This document shows, piece by piece, positions 1-13,262 of a stretch of DNA of 64,000 nt; the stretch's first letter is position 1; each line of letters opens with the position of its first letter. Source of the stretch: Aurantimonas sp. 22II-16-19i (lineage in GTDB: Bacteria > Pseudomonadota > Alphaproteobacteria > Rhizobiales > Rhizobiaceae); assembly GCF_002088275.1 (NCBI RefSeq), contig NZ_AQQS01000018.1, positions 46,307-110,306 on the forward strand, in the 5' to 3' direction. Both the position numbers and the translations under genes were made by a program. The notes under the pieces were generated by a model. It had not been told where the DNA came from. It saw nothing but the letters and a program-made list of their open reading frames with translations, and ran no database searches.

Positions 1-1
1 C

Positions 2-61
2 AAGCGCGGCGGCGCCAACGCCCCGGCCTGTCTCGGAAAATCCTTCCGGGCGACGGCCTGA
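2..61 (+). CDS. possible C-terminal tail of an upstream gene (partial)
   Basis: The frame starting at base 2 runs open for 19 codons and stops with TGA just ahead of the BMP gene. It is the only forward frame that closes before that gene, and most of its codons end in G or C, as in real genes nearby. The fragment is too short to assign to a family. In related genomes transporter or xanthine dehydrogenase genes often lie here, but nothing in these 19 residues shows that. It could also be non-coding. Confidence 0.3.
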   Translation, partial: KRGGANAPACLGKSFRATA

Positions 62-86
62 TCCAGACCATACCAGGAGACCTTCG

Positions 87-1178
87 ATGTTCGAACTTTC
101 GAGACGCAAGCTTCTCGCCGCCGGCGCCGCCCTCGGCCTCGCCGCGACGTCCGTCGCGCCGGCCTTCGCCCAGGACGGCAAGGAGACGGTGAAGGCGGCC
201 TTCGTCTATGTCGGCCCGGTCGGCGACTATGGCTGGACCTACGCCCACGACCAGGCCCGGCTGTGCCTGGAGAAGAACCTCGGCGACAAGGTCGAGACCA
301 GCTATGTCGAGAACGTCGCCGAGGGGCCTGACGCCGAGCGCGTCATCCGCCAACTCGCCCAGGACGGCAACGACATCGTCTTCACCACGTCGTTCGGCTT
401 CATGAACCCGACGATCAAGGTGGCCAAGCAGTTTCCGGATGTGAAGTTCGAGCACGCCACCGGCTACACCACCGGCGGCAACGCCAATATGGGCCTCTAC
501 AATTCCAAGTTCTATCAGGGCCGCGCCGTCCTCGGCACCATCGCCGCCAAGATGTCGAAGTCGGGCAAGGCCGGCTATGTCGCCTCCTTCCCGATCCCGG
601 AAGTCGTCATGGGCATCAACGCCTTCCAGCTCGCTGCTCAGAAGATCAATCCGGACTTCAAGACCCAGGTCGTCTGGGTGAACTCCTGGTATGATCCGGC
701 CAAGGAAGCCGACGCGACGCGCGCGCTGCTCTCCCAGGGCGCCGACGTGATCACCCAGCACACCGATTCCCCGGCGCCGCTGCAGGCCGCGGAAGAGGCC
801 GGCGCCATCGCCTTCGGCCAGGCCTGGAACATGGAGAGCTTCGCCCCCAACGCCCACATGACGGCGATCGTCGACCAGTGGTGCCCCTATTACACCGGCC
901 GCATCCAGGCGCTGCTCGACGGCACCTGGGAGGCCGACAATGTCTGGCTCGGCATGAAGGAGGGCGAGGTCGAAATGGCGCCCTTCAACGAAAAGATGCC
1001 CGAGGACGTGAAGGCCGCCGCCCAGAAGATCGTCGACGACACCAAGGCCGGCACCTACGAGATCTTCACCGGCCCGATCAAGGACCAGTCCGGTGAGGTG
1101 AAGATCCCGGAAGGAGAGGTTATCCCGGAGGGCGACCTGCTGAAGATGGACTGGTACGTCGAGGGCGTGCAGAGCTGA
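87..1178 (+). CDS. BMP family ABC transporter substrate-binding protein (purine/nucleoside type)
   Basis: This 363-residue periplasmic binding protein belongs to the basic membrane protein (BMP/PnrA-like) family, whose members bind nucleosides, purines or related compounds for an ABC importer. The N-terminus carries a twin-arginine-like signal (SRRKLLAAG near residue 5), a hydrophobic stretch and a likely cleavage site after APAFA near residue 28, so Tat export is plausible. Family features include the VGPVGDYGWTYAHD segment near residue 43 and GFMNPTIKVAKQFPDVKFEH in the first lobe. An AGGAGA ribosome binding site lies 7 bases before the ATG. The next two genes oxidise urate and deaminate guanine, so the ligand is probably a purine base or nucleoside. 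The cognate permeases and ATPase are not in the window and may lie upstream. Confidence 0.9.
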   Translation: MFELSRRKLLAAGAALGLAATSVAPAFAQDGKETVKAAFVYVGPVGDYGWTYAHDQARLCLEKNLGDKVETSYVENVAEGPDAERVIRQLAQDGNDIVFTTSFGFMNPTIKVAKQFPDVKFEHATGYTTGGNANMGLYNSKFYQGRAVLGTIAAKMSKSGKAGYVASFPIPEVVMGINAFQLAAQKINPDFKTQVVWVNSWYDPAKEADATRALLSQGADVITQHTDSPAPLQAAEEAGAIAFGQAWNMESFAPNAHMTAIVDQWCPYYTGRIQALLDGTWEADNVWLGMKEGEVEMAPFNEKMPEDVKAAAQKIVDDTKAGTYEIFTGPIKDQSGEVKIPEGEVIPEGDLLKMDWYVEGVQS

Positions 1179-1213
1179 GGATCGGGACTTAGGCCGTCGG
1201 TCTTTTTCCGAGG

Positions 1214-1243
1214 GACTGAGCCGGTCGACAAATCGGCTTAGTC
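1214..1243 (+). other. hairpin downstream of the BMP gene
   Basis: A stem of about 10 base pairs (GACTGAGCCG pairing with CGGCTTAGTC, one mismatch or G-U pair) encloses a 10-base loop, 35 bases after the BMP stop codon. There is no run of T after it, so it is not a classic intrinsic terminator. It may stabilise the transporter mRNA or attenuate read-through into puuD. The rest of the 237-base gap holds a loose duplication of GGCGCTTCCTGC and nothing else recognisable. Confidence 0.35.
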
Positions 1244-1415
1244 TCGAAGGGTAAGGGGTGCAGTGCATCCAGCTCTTCCGCAACGTTCGTGCCGAGGGGG
1301 GCTCCGAGGCGCGGCGCTTCCTGCTTCGAAGCTCGTGAGACACGGCGCTTCCTGCCTCGCAGCAACAGCCAGCGCCCGCCCGAACGCCGTCTCCACCCAA
1401 GGAACCCGACCCCGC

Positions 1416-2666
1416 ATGTGGACATACCTCTCCGAATGGCTGCAGTTCGCGGTGCGGTGGATCCATGTGATCACCGCCATCGCCTGGGTCGGTTCGTCCT
1501 TCTATTTCATCGCCCTCGATCTCGGCCTGCGGCGCCGGCGGGAGCTGCCTGTGGGCGTCGCCGGCGAGGCCTGGCAGGTGCATGGCGGCGGCTTCTACCA
1601 CATGCAGAAATACACCGTTGCGCCGGAGATGATGCCGGACGAGCTGACCTGGTTCAAATGGGAGAGCTATTCGACCTGGCTGTCCGGCGCCGCACTCCTG
1701 TTCCTGCTCTATTACGTCCAGGCCGATCTCTATCTGATCGACCCTGAGATCGCCGACCTGCCGGTCTGGGGCGCGAGCCTCATCGGGATCGCCGGCCTCG
1801 GCCTCGGCTGGGTCGTCTACGACCTCCTCTGCAAGTCGCCCCTGAAGAACAACGACACGGCGCTGCTCGCCATCCTCTTCGTCTATGTGGTGGTCTCGAG
1901 CTATCTGTTTTCGCAGGTGTTTTCCGGCCGCGGCGCGATGCTCCACACCGGCGCGCTGATCGCGACGATCATGACCGCCAACGTCTTCTTCACCATCATC
2001 CCCAACCAGAAGATCGTCGTCGCCGACCTCAAGGCCGGCAGGAGCCCGGATCCGGCGCTCGGCAAGGCGGCCAAGCAGCGCTCGCTGCACAACAACTACC
2101 TGACCCTGCCGGTCATCTTCCTGATGCTCTCCAACCATTATCCGCTGGCCTTCGCGACGGAGTGGAACTGGGCGATCGCCGGGCTGGTGCTGCTCATCGG
2201 CGCCATCGTCCGGCATTTCTTCAACACGATGCATGCGACGGGCGAAAAACTCTGGTGGTGCTGGCCGCTCGCCGGCATCTGCTTCATCGTCGTCATCACC
2301 CTGTCCGGCGCGCCCGGATGGCGCACGGCCGAGGCCGAGACCACGCAGCGCGAATGGCGCAGCGATCCGCAAGTGGCCCTCGCCAACTCGGTGCATTTCG
2401 AGGCGGCGGAGGCGATCGTCCTGTCGCGCTGCTCGATGTGTCATGCCCGCGAGCCGCTCTGGCCGGGCATGATCCACCCGCCGAAGAACATCCCGCTCGA
2501 GACCGGAAGCGACGTCGTCCACTACGCCGCGCTGATCGAGCGCCAGGCGGTGCGCAGCCATGCCATGCCGCCCGGCAACATCACCGGCCTCGAACCCTCC
2601 GAACGCGAGATCCTCGCCCGCTGGCTCGCCGACGGCGCGGCGCCGGGCCTCGGCAGGGGACTGTGA
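1416..2666 (+). CDS. puuD: urate hydroxylase PuuD, membrane cytochrome c type
   Basis: The 416-residue protein matches the PuuD type of urate oxidase: an N-terminal membrane domain (DUF989) with about eight hydrophobic helices and a C-terminal cytochrome c domain. The haem-binding motif CSMCH is at residues 339-343. The reaction is oxidation of urate to 5-hydroxyisourate with electrons passed to the cytochrome chain, so no hydrogen peroxide is made. The frame is open further upstream, but the ATG at 1416 is preferred: the MWTYLSEW start leads straight into the first membrane helix, and AAGGAA lies about 12 bases upstream. It sits between a purine-type binding protein and guanine deaminase, consistent with a purine degradation operon. 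The 5-hydroxyisourate hydrolase and OHCU decarboxylase genes needed next are not in the window. Confidence 0.92.
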   Translation: MWTYLSEWLQFAVRWIHVITAIAWVGSSFYFIALDLGLRRRRELPVGVAGEAWQVHGGGFYHMQKYTVAPEMMPDELTWFKWESYSTWLSGAALLFLLYYVQADLYLIDPEIADLPVWGASLIGIAGLGLGWVVYDLLCKSPLKNNDTALLAILFVYVVVSSYLFSQVFSGRGAMLHTGALIATIMTANVFFTIIPNQKIVVADLKAGRSPDPALGKAAKQRSLHNNYLTLPVIFLMLSNHYPLAFATEWNWAIAGLVLLIGAIVRHFFNTMHATGEKLWWCWPLAGICFIVVITLSGAPGWRTAEAETTQREWRSDPQVALANSVHFEAAEAIVLSRCSMCHAREPLWPGMIHPPKNIPLETGSDVVHYAALIERQAVRSHAMPPGNITGLEPSEREILARWLADGAAPGLGRGL

Positions 2667-2697
2667 GAACGCCCGCTTCGGCGCTATCATCCCTGCC

Positions 2698-4092
2698 ATG
2701 ACAGGACGAACCGGCACCATCGCGATCCGCGGGCGGCTCCTCTCCTTCGATGCCGATCCGGCCGTCGAGGGGGAAGCCCGCGCCGTGCGCTTCATCGAGG
2801 ACGGCATCGTCGTCGTGACGCAGGGCATGATCGTCGAGGTGGGCGAGGGGCCGGCGATCGCCCGCCGCCTCGGCCCGGGCATTCCGCTGGTCGACCACCG
2901 GCCACATCTCGTCCTGCCGGGCTTCATCGACCCGCATCTGCATCTGCCGCAGACGCAAGTCGTCGCCTCCTACGGCGCCGAGCTGATGGAGTGGCTGGCG
3001 AAATACACCTTTCCCGAGGAGCTGCGCTACGGCGACAGCGGCGTCGCGGGGGAGGCCTCCCGCTTCCTCCTCGACACGCTGGCGGCCAACGGCACCACGA
3101 CCGCGGCGGTCTATTGCACCACCCATCAGGTGAGCGCCGAGACGTTTCTGCACGAGGCCGAGCGGCGGGGCCTGCGCATGATCGCCGGCAAGGTGATGAT
3201 GGACCGCAACGGCCCGGCGGGTCTCCTCGACACGCCGGCGTCGGGCTACGAGCAGACCCAGGAGCTGATCGCCGCCTGGCACGGGCGCGGCCGCCTGGAA
3301 GTCGCGATCACGCCCCGCTTCGCCCCGACCTCCACCGAGGCGCAACTGGAGGCGGTGCAGGCGCTCGCCGCCGAGCATCCGGATCTGCCCATCCAGACGC
3401 ATCTGTCGGAAAACCACGGCGAGATCGCCTTCGTCGCGCAGGCCTTCCCCTGGTCGGCGGACTACACCGCCGTCTACGAGCGCTACGGTCTCGTTCGCCC
3501 GCGGGCGCTCTTCGGCCACTGCATCCACCTGTCCGAGCGCGAGCGATCGGCGCTGGCGGATAAGGGCGCGTCGGCGATCTTCTGCCCGACCTCCAACCTC
3601 TTCCTCGGCTCCGGCCTTTACGATCTCGCCGCCTCGCGCCGGGTCGGCCTTGCGACCGGCATCGCCACCGACATCGGCGGCGGCACGTCCTACTCGATGC
3701 TGACGACCGCGGCGGAAGGTTACAAGGTGCTGGCGCTGCAGGGCCAGAGGCTGCCGGCCTTCGAGGCGTTCCACATGCTGACGGCGGGCAATGCCGCGGC
3801 GCTGGGGATCGGCGGCAAGGTCGGCCAGCTTGCGCCCGGCCTCGAGGCCGATCTCGTCGTCCTCGACACCCAGGCCACCGCCCCGCTGCGCCGGCGCATG
3901 GAGCGGGTGGAGACGCTGGCCGAGGAGCTCTTCGCCCTGATGATCCTCGGCGACGAGCGCACCACCGTCGCGACCTATGCGGCAGGCCGGCGGATCTACG
4001 ACCGCTACAACGCCGGCCAGAGGCCGCTGGCGCCGAAGCTCGACCAGGCGCCCCTGCCGCGAACCCCGCAGGCCGGCGAGAGTGCCCAGTAG
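2698..4092 (+). CDS. guaD: guanine deaminase
   Basis: This 464-residue amidohydrolase converts guanine to xanthine and ammonia in the cytoplasm. The metal-binding HxH motif is in PGFIDPHLHLPQT (HLH at residues 80-82), followed by the guanine deaminase hallmark around EWLAKYTFPEE. The later metal ligands fit FGHCIHLSERE and TDIGGGTSYSM. The length agrees with bacterial GuaD (about 430-450) with a slightly extended N-terminus. The ATG at 2698 begins 31 bases after puuD, and upstream in-frame codons would overlap puuD in an unlikely composition. Same-strand spacing suggests co-transcription with puuD. Xanthine dehydrogenase, needed to link xanthine with urate, is not in the window. The 264 bases after this gene show no clear feature. 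Confidence 0.93.
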   Translation: MTGRTGTIAIRGRLLSFDADPAVEGEARAVRFIEDGIVVVTQGMIVEVGEGPAIARRLGPGIPLVDHRPHLVLPGFIDPHLHLPQTQVVASYGAELMEWLAKYTFPEELRYGDSGVAGEASRFLLDTLAANGTTTAAVYCTTHQVSAETFLHEAERRGLRMIAGKVMMDRNGPAGLLDTPASGYEQTQELIAAWHGRGRLEVAITPRFAPTSTEAQLEAVQALAAEHPDLPIQTHLSENHGEIAFVAQAFPWSADYTAVYERYGLVRPRALFGHCIHLSERERSALADKGASAIFCPTSNLFLGSGLYDLAASRRVGLATGIATDIGGGTSYSMLTTAAEGYKVLALQGQRLPAFEAFHMLTAGNAAALGIGGKVGQLAPGLEADLVVLDTQATAPLRRRMERVETLAEELFALMILGDERTTVATYAAGRRIYDRYNAGQRPLAPKLDQAPLPRTPQAGESAQ

Positions 4093-4356
4093 GGCCTCGT
4101 CGCTCTTGCCCCGGCGGTAAAATTCCGCCGATGTCGCATGGCGCCGACGGGGCCGACCCCGCCTCGGATCGCAAAGCGATATCAAGGCGGCACGCCAATC
4201 CTTTTTTCCGCCCCCCGACCTGAACTTCCCCGGCGTTCGGGCGTTGCGACTGGACATGCGATCCAGCCCGCCTATCCCTTAACCCTGTGCTCCGCGACCG
4301 CCGGCGTTCCCATGGCGGTCTTCACCTGACCCGAAACCTTTCAAGAAGGTTCGTGC

Positions 4357-6399
4357 ATGGCCGATGCCGATCTGCAGCCCAAGAAGCCGAAGAAAGCCCT
4401 GAAGGCGAAGAATGCGGAGGGCGAGGCACTCCTCTTCGCGCTCGCCGAGAACCGGGTCGCCATCGAAGGCGTCGAACCCGAGGTTGACGGCGGACGTTTC
4501 GCCGTCAAACGCGCCACCGGCGAGCCGCTGACCGTCTCGGCGGACATCTTCTGCGACGGCCATGACAAGATCGACGCGGCGCTGATCTACGGCCCGGCCG
4601 ACGTCGATCCGTCGAAGTGGACGGAAGCCAGGTTCGAGTTCGTGACGAACGACCGCTGGCAGGCGACGATCCGCTTCGAGACGCCCGGCCCCTATCGCTA
4701 TTCGATCATCGCCTGGCGCGACCTCTACGCCACCTGGCGCGACGAGGCGAAGAAGAAGCGCGACGCCGGAAAGCTGACCGATCTCGAGCTGACCGAGGCG
4801 CGGGACCTGGTGAAGAAGGCGGCCGAGTCAGGCCGCGGCGCCAAGGGCGACCAGCGGGCTTTGGCCAAGCTGTTCGAACGGCTGGAAAAGCATGCCGCGA
4901 GAGGCGATCAGGACGGCCAGTACCAGTTGATGCAGTCCGACGAGGTCACGCAGCTCCTCACGCAGGCCGGCGCGCGCACGAACCTGTCGCGCTATCCCGG
5001 CGCAATTCCGGTGTGGGTCGACCGGGAGCGGGCGGCGTTTTCCGCCTGGTACGAGATCTTCCCGCGCTCGCAATCGGGCGACGCCAACCGTCACGGCACC
5101 TTCGACGACGTCATCGCGCGGCTCCCCGACATTGCGGAAATGGGCTTCGACGTCCTCTATTTCCCGCCGATCCATCCCATCGGCAAGACCAATCGCAAGG
5201 GCAAGAACAACACGCTGACGCCGGCGCCGGACGATCCCGGCAGCCCCTATGCGATCGGCTCGCCCGAGGGCGGCCACGATGCGATCCATCCCGAGCTCGG
5301 TTCCTTCCAGGATTTCGCCCGGCTGATCGCGGAATCGAAGAAGCACGGGCTGGAGGTCGCCATCGACTTCGCCATCCAGTGCTCGCCGGACCATCCCTGG
5401 ATCAGGCAGCATCCCGAATGGTTCGACTGGCGGCCGGACGGCACGATCAAGTTCGCCGAGAACCCGCCGAAGAAATACGAGGACATCGTCAACGTCCATT
5501 TCTATCGCGGCGCGCTGCCCTCGATCTGGTACGAATTACGCGACATCGTCCTGTTCTGGCTGGACAAGGGCGTGCGGATCTTCCGGGTCGACAATCCCCA
5601 CACCAAGCCGTTCCCCTTCTGGGAGTGGATGATCGCCGAAGTGCGCAAGGTCGATCCGGGCGTCATCTTCCTCGCCGAGGCCTTCACCCGGCCGAAGGTG
5701 ATGAAGCGGCTCGGCAAGGTCGGCTACAACCAGTCCTATTCCTATTTCACCTGGCGGAACGCCAAGGGCGAGCTGACGGAATATCTGACCGAGCTGACGA
5801 CCGAGGAATGCGCCGAATACATGCGGCCGAACTTCTTCGTCAACACGCCGGACATCAATCCGCTCTATCTCCAGACCGCCGGCCGTCCGGGCTTTCGCAC
5901 GCGCCTCGCTCTGGCGGCCTCGCTCGCCGGCAATTACGGCGTCTATTCCGGCTTCGAGCTGTGCGAATTCCTGCCGGTGCCCGGCAAGGAGGAATATCTC
6001 AACTCGGAAAAATACGAGATCCGCGCCTTCGACTGGCATGGCGAGGGCAATATCCGCGACGACATCGCCTTCTTCAACAGGCTGCGCAACGAGGAGGCGG
6101 CGATGCGGGACTTCCGCTCCCTCGCCTTCCTCAATTTCTGGAACGACCAGATCCTCTATTACGCCAAGCGGACGAAGGATCTCTCCTCCTACCTCCTGTT
6201 CATGGTGAATCTCGATCCCCATCACGATCAGGGGGGCAACTTCGAGGTGCCGCTCTGGGAATTCGGCCTGCCCGACGACGGGACGATCCAGGCGACCGAC
6301 CTTGTGAGCGGCAACGCCCTGACCTGGACCGGCAAGGTCCAGCACTGGTGGCTGAACCCGCAGGATTGCCCTTACGCCGTCTTCAAGCTCACGCGATAG
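4357..6399 (+). CDS. glgE: alpha-1,4-glucan:maltose-1-phosphate maltosyltransferase GlgE
   Basis: This 680-residue GH13 subfamily 3 enzyme adds maltosyl units from maltose 1-phosphate to the non-reducing ends of alpha-1,4-glucan. An N-terminal beta-sandwich region with a lysine-rich start precedes a helical insert (about 120-210) and the catalytic barrel. The nucleophile fits Asp412 in IFRVDNPHTKPFPFW and the acid/base fits Glu441 in IFLAEAFTRPKVM, both in GlgE-specific contexts. NTPDINPLY near residue 492 supplies another family motif. It is the first gene of a three-gene operon; only 30 bases separate it from treS. The neighbours supply its substrate (TreS plus maltokinase) and branch its product (GlgB), so this is a complete GlgE pathway. 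Confidence 0.95.
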   Translation: MADADLQPKKPKKALKAKNAEGEALLFALAENRVAIEGVEPEVDGGRFAVKRATGEPLTVSADIFCDGHDKIDAALIYGPADVDPSKWTEARFEFVTNDRWQATIRFETPGPYRYSIIAWRDLYATWRDEAKKKRDAGKLTDLELTEARDLVKKAAESGRGAKGDQRALAKLFERLEKHAARGDQDGQYQLMQSDEVTQLLTQAGARTNLSRYPGAIPVWVDRERAAFSAWYEIFPRSQSGDANRHGTFDDVIARLPDIAEMGFDVLYFPPIHPIGKTNRKGKNNTLTPAPDDPGSPYAIGSPEGGHDAIHPELGSFQDFARLIAESKKHGLEVAIDFAIQCSPDHPWIRQHPEWFDWRPDGTIKFAENPPKKYEDIVNVHFYRGALPSIWYELRDIVLFWLDKGVRIFRVDNPHTKPFPFWEWMIAEVRKVDPGVIFLAEAFTRPKVMKRLGKVGYNQSYSYFTWRNAKGELTEYLTELTTEECAEYMRPNFFVNTPDINPLYLQTAGRPGFRTRLALAASLAGNYGVYSGFELCEFLPVPGKEEYLNSEKYEIRAFDWHGEGNIRDDIAFFNRLRNEEAAMRDFRSLAFLNFWNDQILYYAKRTKDLSSYLLFMVNLDPHHDQGGNFEVPLWEFGLPDDGTIQATDLVSGNALTWTGKVQHWWLNPQDCPYAVFKLTR

Positions 6400-6429
6400 A
6401 ACCAAGAACGCCGAAAGCGCCTCAGCTCC

Positions 6430-9755
<3,326 letters not shown>

Positions 9756-9759
<4 letters not shown>

Positions 9760-11978
9760 CTTTGACCCCCGCAACGCCCCCCGCCGGCATCGAGCATCTG
9801 CCCGACGAGAACCAGGCCTGGGAGATCGGTCGCGGCGTCCATGGCGATCCCTTCTCGGTCCTCGGCCGGTTTTCGACCGATGGTGGCGCGATCGTGCGCG
9901 TCTATCGGCCGGGCGCCCATTCGGCCAAGGTGATCGACGGCGCGGGCAAGGAGATCGCGGTCCTCGAGGCCTTCGGGCCCGAAGGCTTCTTCGCCGGCTA
10001 CGTGCCCGGCCTCGACGGCGCGTCGGCCTACCGGATGCGCTACAGCCATGGCGGCGGCCCTGAATGGGACGAGGAAGATCCCTATCGCTTCGGCCCGATC
10101 CTCGGCGAGCAGGACGTCTATCTCCTCGCCGAAGGCAGCCATTACCGCCTCTACGAGAAGCTCGGCGCCCATCCGGCGACGATGGAGGGAACGTCCGGCG
10201 TCGCCTTCGCGGTCTGGGCGCCCGGGGCCCGGCGGGTCTCCGTCGTCGGCCATTTCAACTCCTGGGACGGCCGCCGCTCGGTGATGCGCAAGCGGCACGA
10301 ATGCGGCGTCTGGGAGCTGTTCATCCCGCATCTCGGCAAGGGCGAGGTCTACAAGTTCGAGGTGATCGGCCAGGACGGCAACATCCAGCCGCTGAAGGCC
10401 GATCCGGTGGGCTTCCTGCAGGAGGAGGCGCCGTCGACGGCTTCGGTCGTCCACGGCCTCGTCGATCACGAGTGGCAGGACGGCGAGTTCCAGGCCCATT
10501 CGAAGGAATGGCAGAACCGCGAGACGCCGATCTCGATCTACGAGGTGCATCTCGGCTCCTGGCGGCGGGGCGAGGGCAACGAGATGCTCGACTACGACGC
10601 CATCGCCGAGGCACTGGTGCCCTATGTGAAGGACATGGGCTTCACCCATGTGGAGCTGCTGCCGGTTTCCGAGCATCCGTTCTACGGCTCCTGGGGCTAT
10701 CAGCCGATCGGCCTCTTCGCCTCGTCGTCGCGCTGGGGCTCGCCGGAAGCCTTCGCGCGGCTGGTCGATGCGCTGCACCAGGCGGGCATCGGCGTGCTGC
10801 TCGACTGGGTGCCGGGCCATTTCCCCACCGATGTCCACGGCCTCGTGCGCTTCGACGGCACGGCGATCTACGAGCATCCCGACCCGCGGCGCGGCTTCCA
10901 CAGGGACTGGAACACGCTGATCTACGACTATGGCCGGCCGCAGGTGAGGAACTTCCTCGTCGCCAACGGCATGTACTGGCTCGACCAGTTCCACATCGAC
11001 GGTCTGCGCGTCGATGCGGTGGCCTCGATGCTCTATCTCGACTATTCCCGCGAGCAGGGGGAGTGGGAGCCGAACATCCATGGCGGCCGCGAAAATCTCG
11101 AGGCGATCGCCTTCCTGAAGGACACCAACGAGCGGGTCGGCGAGTATTTCCCCAAGGCGACCACCCATGCCGAGGAATCGACGGCGTTTCCGGACGTCTC
11201 CCGGCCGACCTATGCCGGCGGTCTCGGCTTCCACTTCAAGTGGAACATGGGCTGGATGCACGACACCCTGCATTACATGCAGGAAGAGCCGATCAACCGG
11301 CGCTACCACCACCACCACATGACCTTCGGCATGGTCTATGCCTATTCGGAGAACTTCGTCCTGCCGCTCAGCCATGACGAAGTGGTCTACGGAAAGGGCT
11401 CGCTGCTCGGCAAGATGCCCGGTGACGAGTGGCAGAAATTCGCCAATCTGCGGGCCTATTTCGGCTTCATGTGGAGCCATCCGGGCAAGAAGCTGATCTT
11501 CATGGGCGGCGAGTTCGGCCAGCGCGCCGAGTGGAACCACGACCAGTCGCTCGACTGGCACCTGCTCGAGCAGCCGAACCATGCCGGCGTCCAGCGGCTG
11601 GTGCGCGACCTCAACACGCTCTACCGCGAGATCCCGGCCCTGCATCAGCTCGACTGCGACCCGAGCGGCTTCGAATGGGTCGATACCTCCAATGTCGAGG
11701 AGAGCGTCATCGCCTTCCTGCGCAAGGACCGGGAAGGCCGGCAGGTGCTGATCGTCTCCAACTTCACGCCGATCCCGCGCCATGGCTACCGGGTCGGCGT
11801 GTCGAAACCGGGCACCTGGACCGAGCGGCTGAACACCGACGCGGAGATCTATGGCGGCTCGAATGTCGGCAACATGGGCGGCAAGACGGCCGAGGAACCG
11901 TCGGTCCACGGCCGGCCCTATTCGATCGCGCTGACGCTGCCGCCGCTCGCGACCGTCGTCATGGTCCACGAGGGCTGA
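9756..11978 (+). CDS. glgB: 1,4-alpha-glucan branching enzyme GlgB
   Basis: The 740-residue enzyme introduces alpha-1,6 branches into alpha-glucan. An N-terminal beta-sandwich and CBM48 module (about 1-225) precede the GH13 barrel. The catalytic residues fit Asp420 ([12 protein letters not shown]), Glu473 (THAEESTAF) and the His540-Asp541 pair ([13 protein letters not shown]). Length is typical for proteobacterial GlgB (about 730). The ATG at 9756 overlaps the treS-mak stop by four bases, indicating translational coupling and fixing the start. Together with GlgE it converts trehalose-derived maltose 1-phosphate into branched glucan. No glgA, glgC or glgP lies in this window, so the classical ADP-glucose route, if present, is elsewhere. 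Confidence 0.96.
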
Positions 11979-11992
11979 TGGGCCGAGGGTGC

Positions 11993-12012
11993 CGACGCGT
12001 CCGCGCGTCGGA
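11993..12012 (+). terminator. possible terminator hairpin after glgB
   Basis: A perfect 8-base-pair stem (CCGACGCG with CGCGTCGG) around a TCCG loop lies 14 bases after the glgB stop, followed 8 bases later by a short ATCTTTC. The T run is weak. The next gene (12060) is convergent, so a termination site is expected here. Confidence 0.4.
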
Positions 12013-12059
12013 CGCGATCTTTCGGGCGGGGCAGAAGCCGGGCGCCGACGATCGCGCCG

Positions 12060-13262
12060 TCAGGTGGAGAAGTCGAGGGCGGCCCGGGAGCCGTAGCCGG
12101 AGGTGGCCGTGGCCTCCCGCCGGGGCCCACACTCGACCCGGTTGCGCCCATTCGCCTTTGCCCGGTAGAGGGCCTCGTCGGCGACGGCAAGGAGCCGATC
12201 GAGGCTTGCCGCATGGCGCGTCGAGGCGATGCCGATGCTTACCGTCGCGCCGACCTTTTCGGCTTTGCGCGCCAGCATAGCCCTGGCAAACTCGGCTCGG
12301 ATCGCTTCGGCGAGCCGCGCCGCGGTGGCCTCGTCGCAATCGGGAAGCAGGAGGGCGAACTCCTCGCCACCGAGCCTTGCGAAGGTGTCGCCGGGGTGGA
12401 TGTGGGCGCTGACCAGGGCGGCGAAATCCTTCAGCACCTCGTCGCCGAAGGCGTGGCCATTGGCATCGTTGATCTGCTTGAAGTTGTCGAGGTCGAGCAT
12501 CAGCAGCGTCGTTTCGCGGCGATCGGTGGCGCTGCGCCAAGCCGCTTCCGCCTTCAGCTGGAAGGCCCGGCGATTGTCAGCGCCGGTCAGATAGTCGGTT
12601 TCGGCCAGCTTGACGAGCGAGCGCTCGCGCTTCGCGCGCAGCAGCGCAAGCAGCAGATAGCCGGCGATGACCGAGGCCCAGAGACCTTCGATGATAACGA
12701 TCTCGAAGCCGAGCTCGCGCTGAGCGTCGGAAATCGGCCCGAACATCGCGCTCGCCCAGGCGGCGCGGATCGCAGAGAAGCCGGCTCTGATCGTCATCAA
12801 CAGGGCGAGCGCACGCCCCAGCCGCCTCGGCCTCGCATCGCCGGACAGGGCACCGAAGGCACTGACGATCGAAATGACCGACGTCAGCACGGATATGACG
12901 GCGACGCGGCTGTCGAAGTCGGACGCGAGTGGGCAAAGCCACCAGAACAATAGCCACACGAGGCTCGGGCCGACGAACATGACGACGTTCGCCCGGCGGC
13001 CGTGATAGTTCCAGATCCCCGCGCAGATGGCGCCGTAGGACAAGAGAAACATGGCGTTCGCCAGGCCGATCGAGACGATGTCGAGATCGTCGTATTGCCG
13101 CAGCGGGAAGAGGCTCGAGGCCACGGCGCTGGCGAAGAAGGCGGCCGTCCACCAGAGGGCGGCCGGATCGCGGAATCTCCGCCATTCGGAGAACAGCGCC
13201 GCTCCGGCGATGACGAAGGTCCCCATCGCCAGGAAGAAAATCAACTGGACGCTGCCGATCAT
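12060..13262 (-). CDS. membrane-anchored diguanylate cyclase (GGDEF)
   Basis: This 400-residue protein has six or seven hydrophobic segments in residues 1 to about 215, then a C-terminal GGDEF domain (about 230-385) that makes cyclic di-GMP from two GTP. The active-site loop reads GGEEF in RLGGEEFALLL, and the DYLTGADNRRAF entry motif is intact. The position expected for the Arg of the RxxD inhibitory site is His in HPGDTFAR, so product inhibition at the I-site is probably absent. No known sensory domain was recognised in the membrane part. The start at 13262 (MIGSVQLIFF) puts the first membrane helix at the N-terminus; an in-frame start 87 bases upstream would add an unconvincing tail. Confidence 0.85.
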   Translation of the reverse strand: MIGSVQLIFFLAMGTFVIAGAALFSEWRRFRDPAALWWTAAFFASAVASSLFPLRQYDDLDIVSIGLANAMFLLSYGAICAGIWNYHGRRANVVMFVGPSLVWLLFWWLCPLASDFDSRVAVISVLTSVISIVSAFGALSGDARPRRLGRALALLMTIRAGFSAIRAAWASAMFGPISDAQRELGFEIVIIEGLWASVIAGYLLLALLRAKRERSLVKLAETDYLTGADNRRAFQLKAEAAWRSATDRRETTLLMLDLDNFKQINDANGHAFGDEVLKDFAALVSAHIHPGDTFARLGGEEFALLLPDCDEATAARLAEAIRAEFARAMLARKAEKVGATVSIGIASTRHAASLDRLLAVADEALYRAKANGRNRVECGPRREATATSGYGSRAALDFST

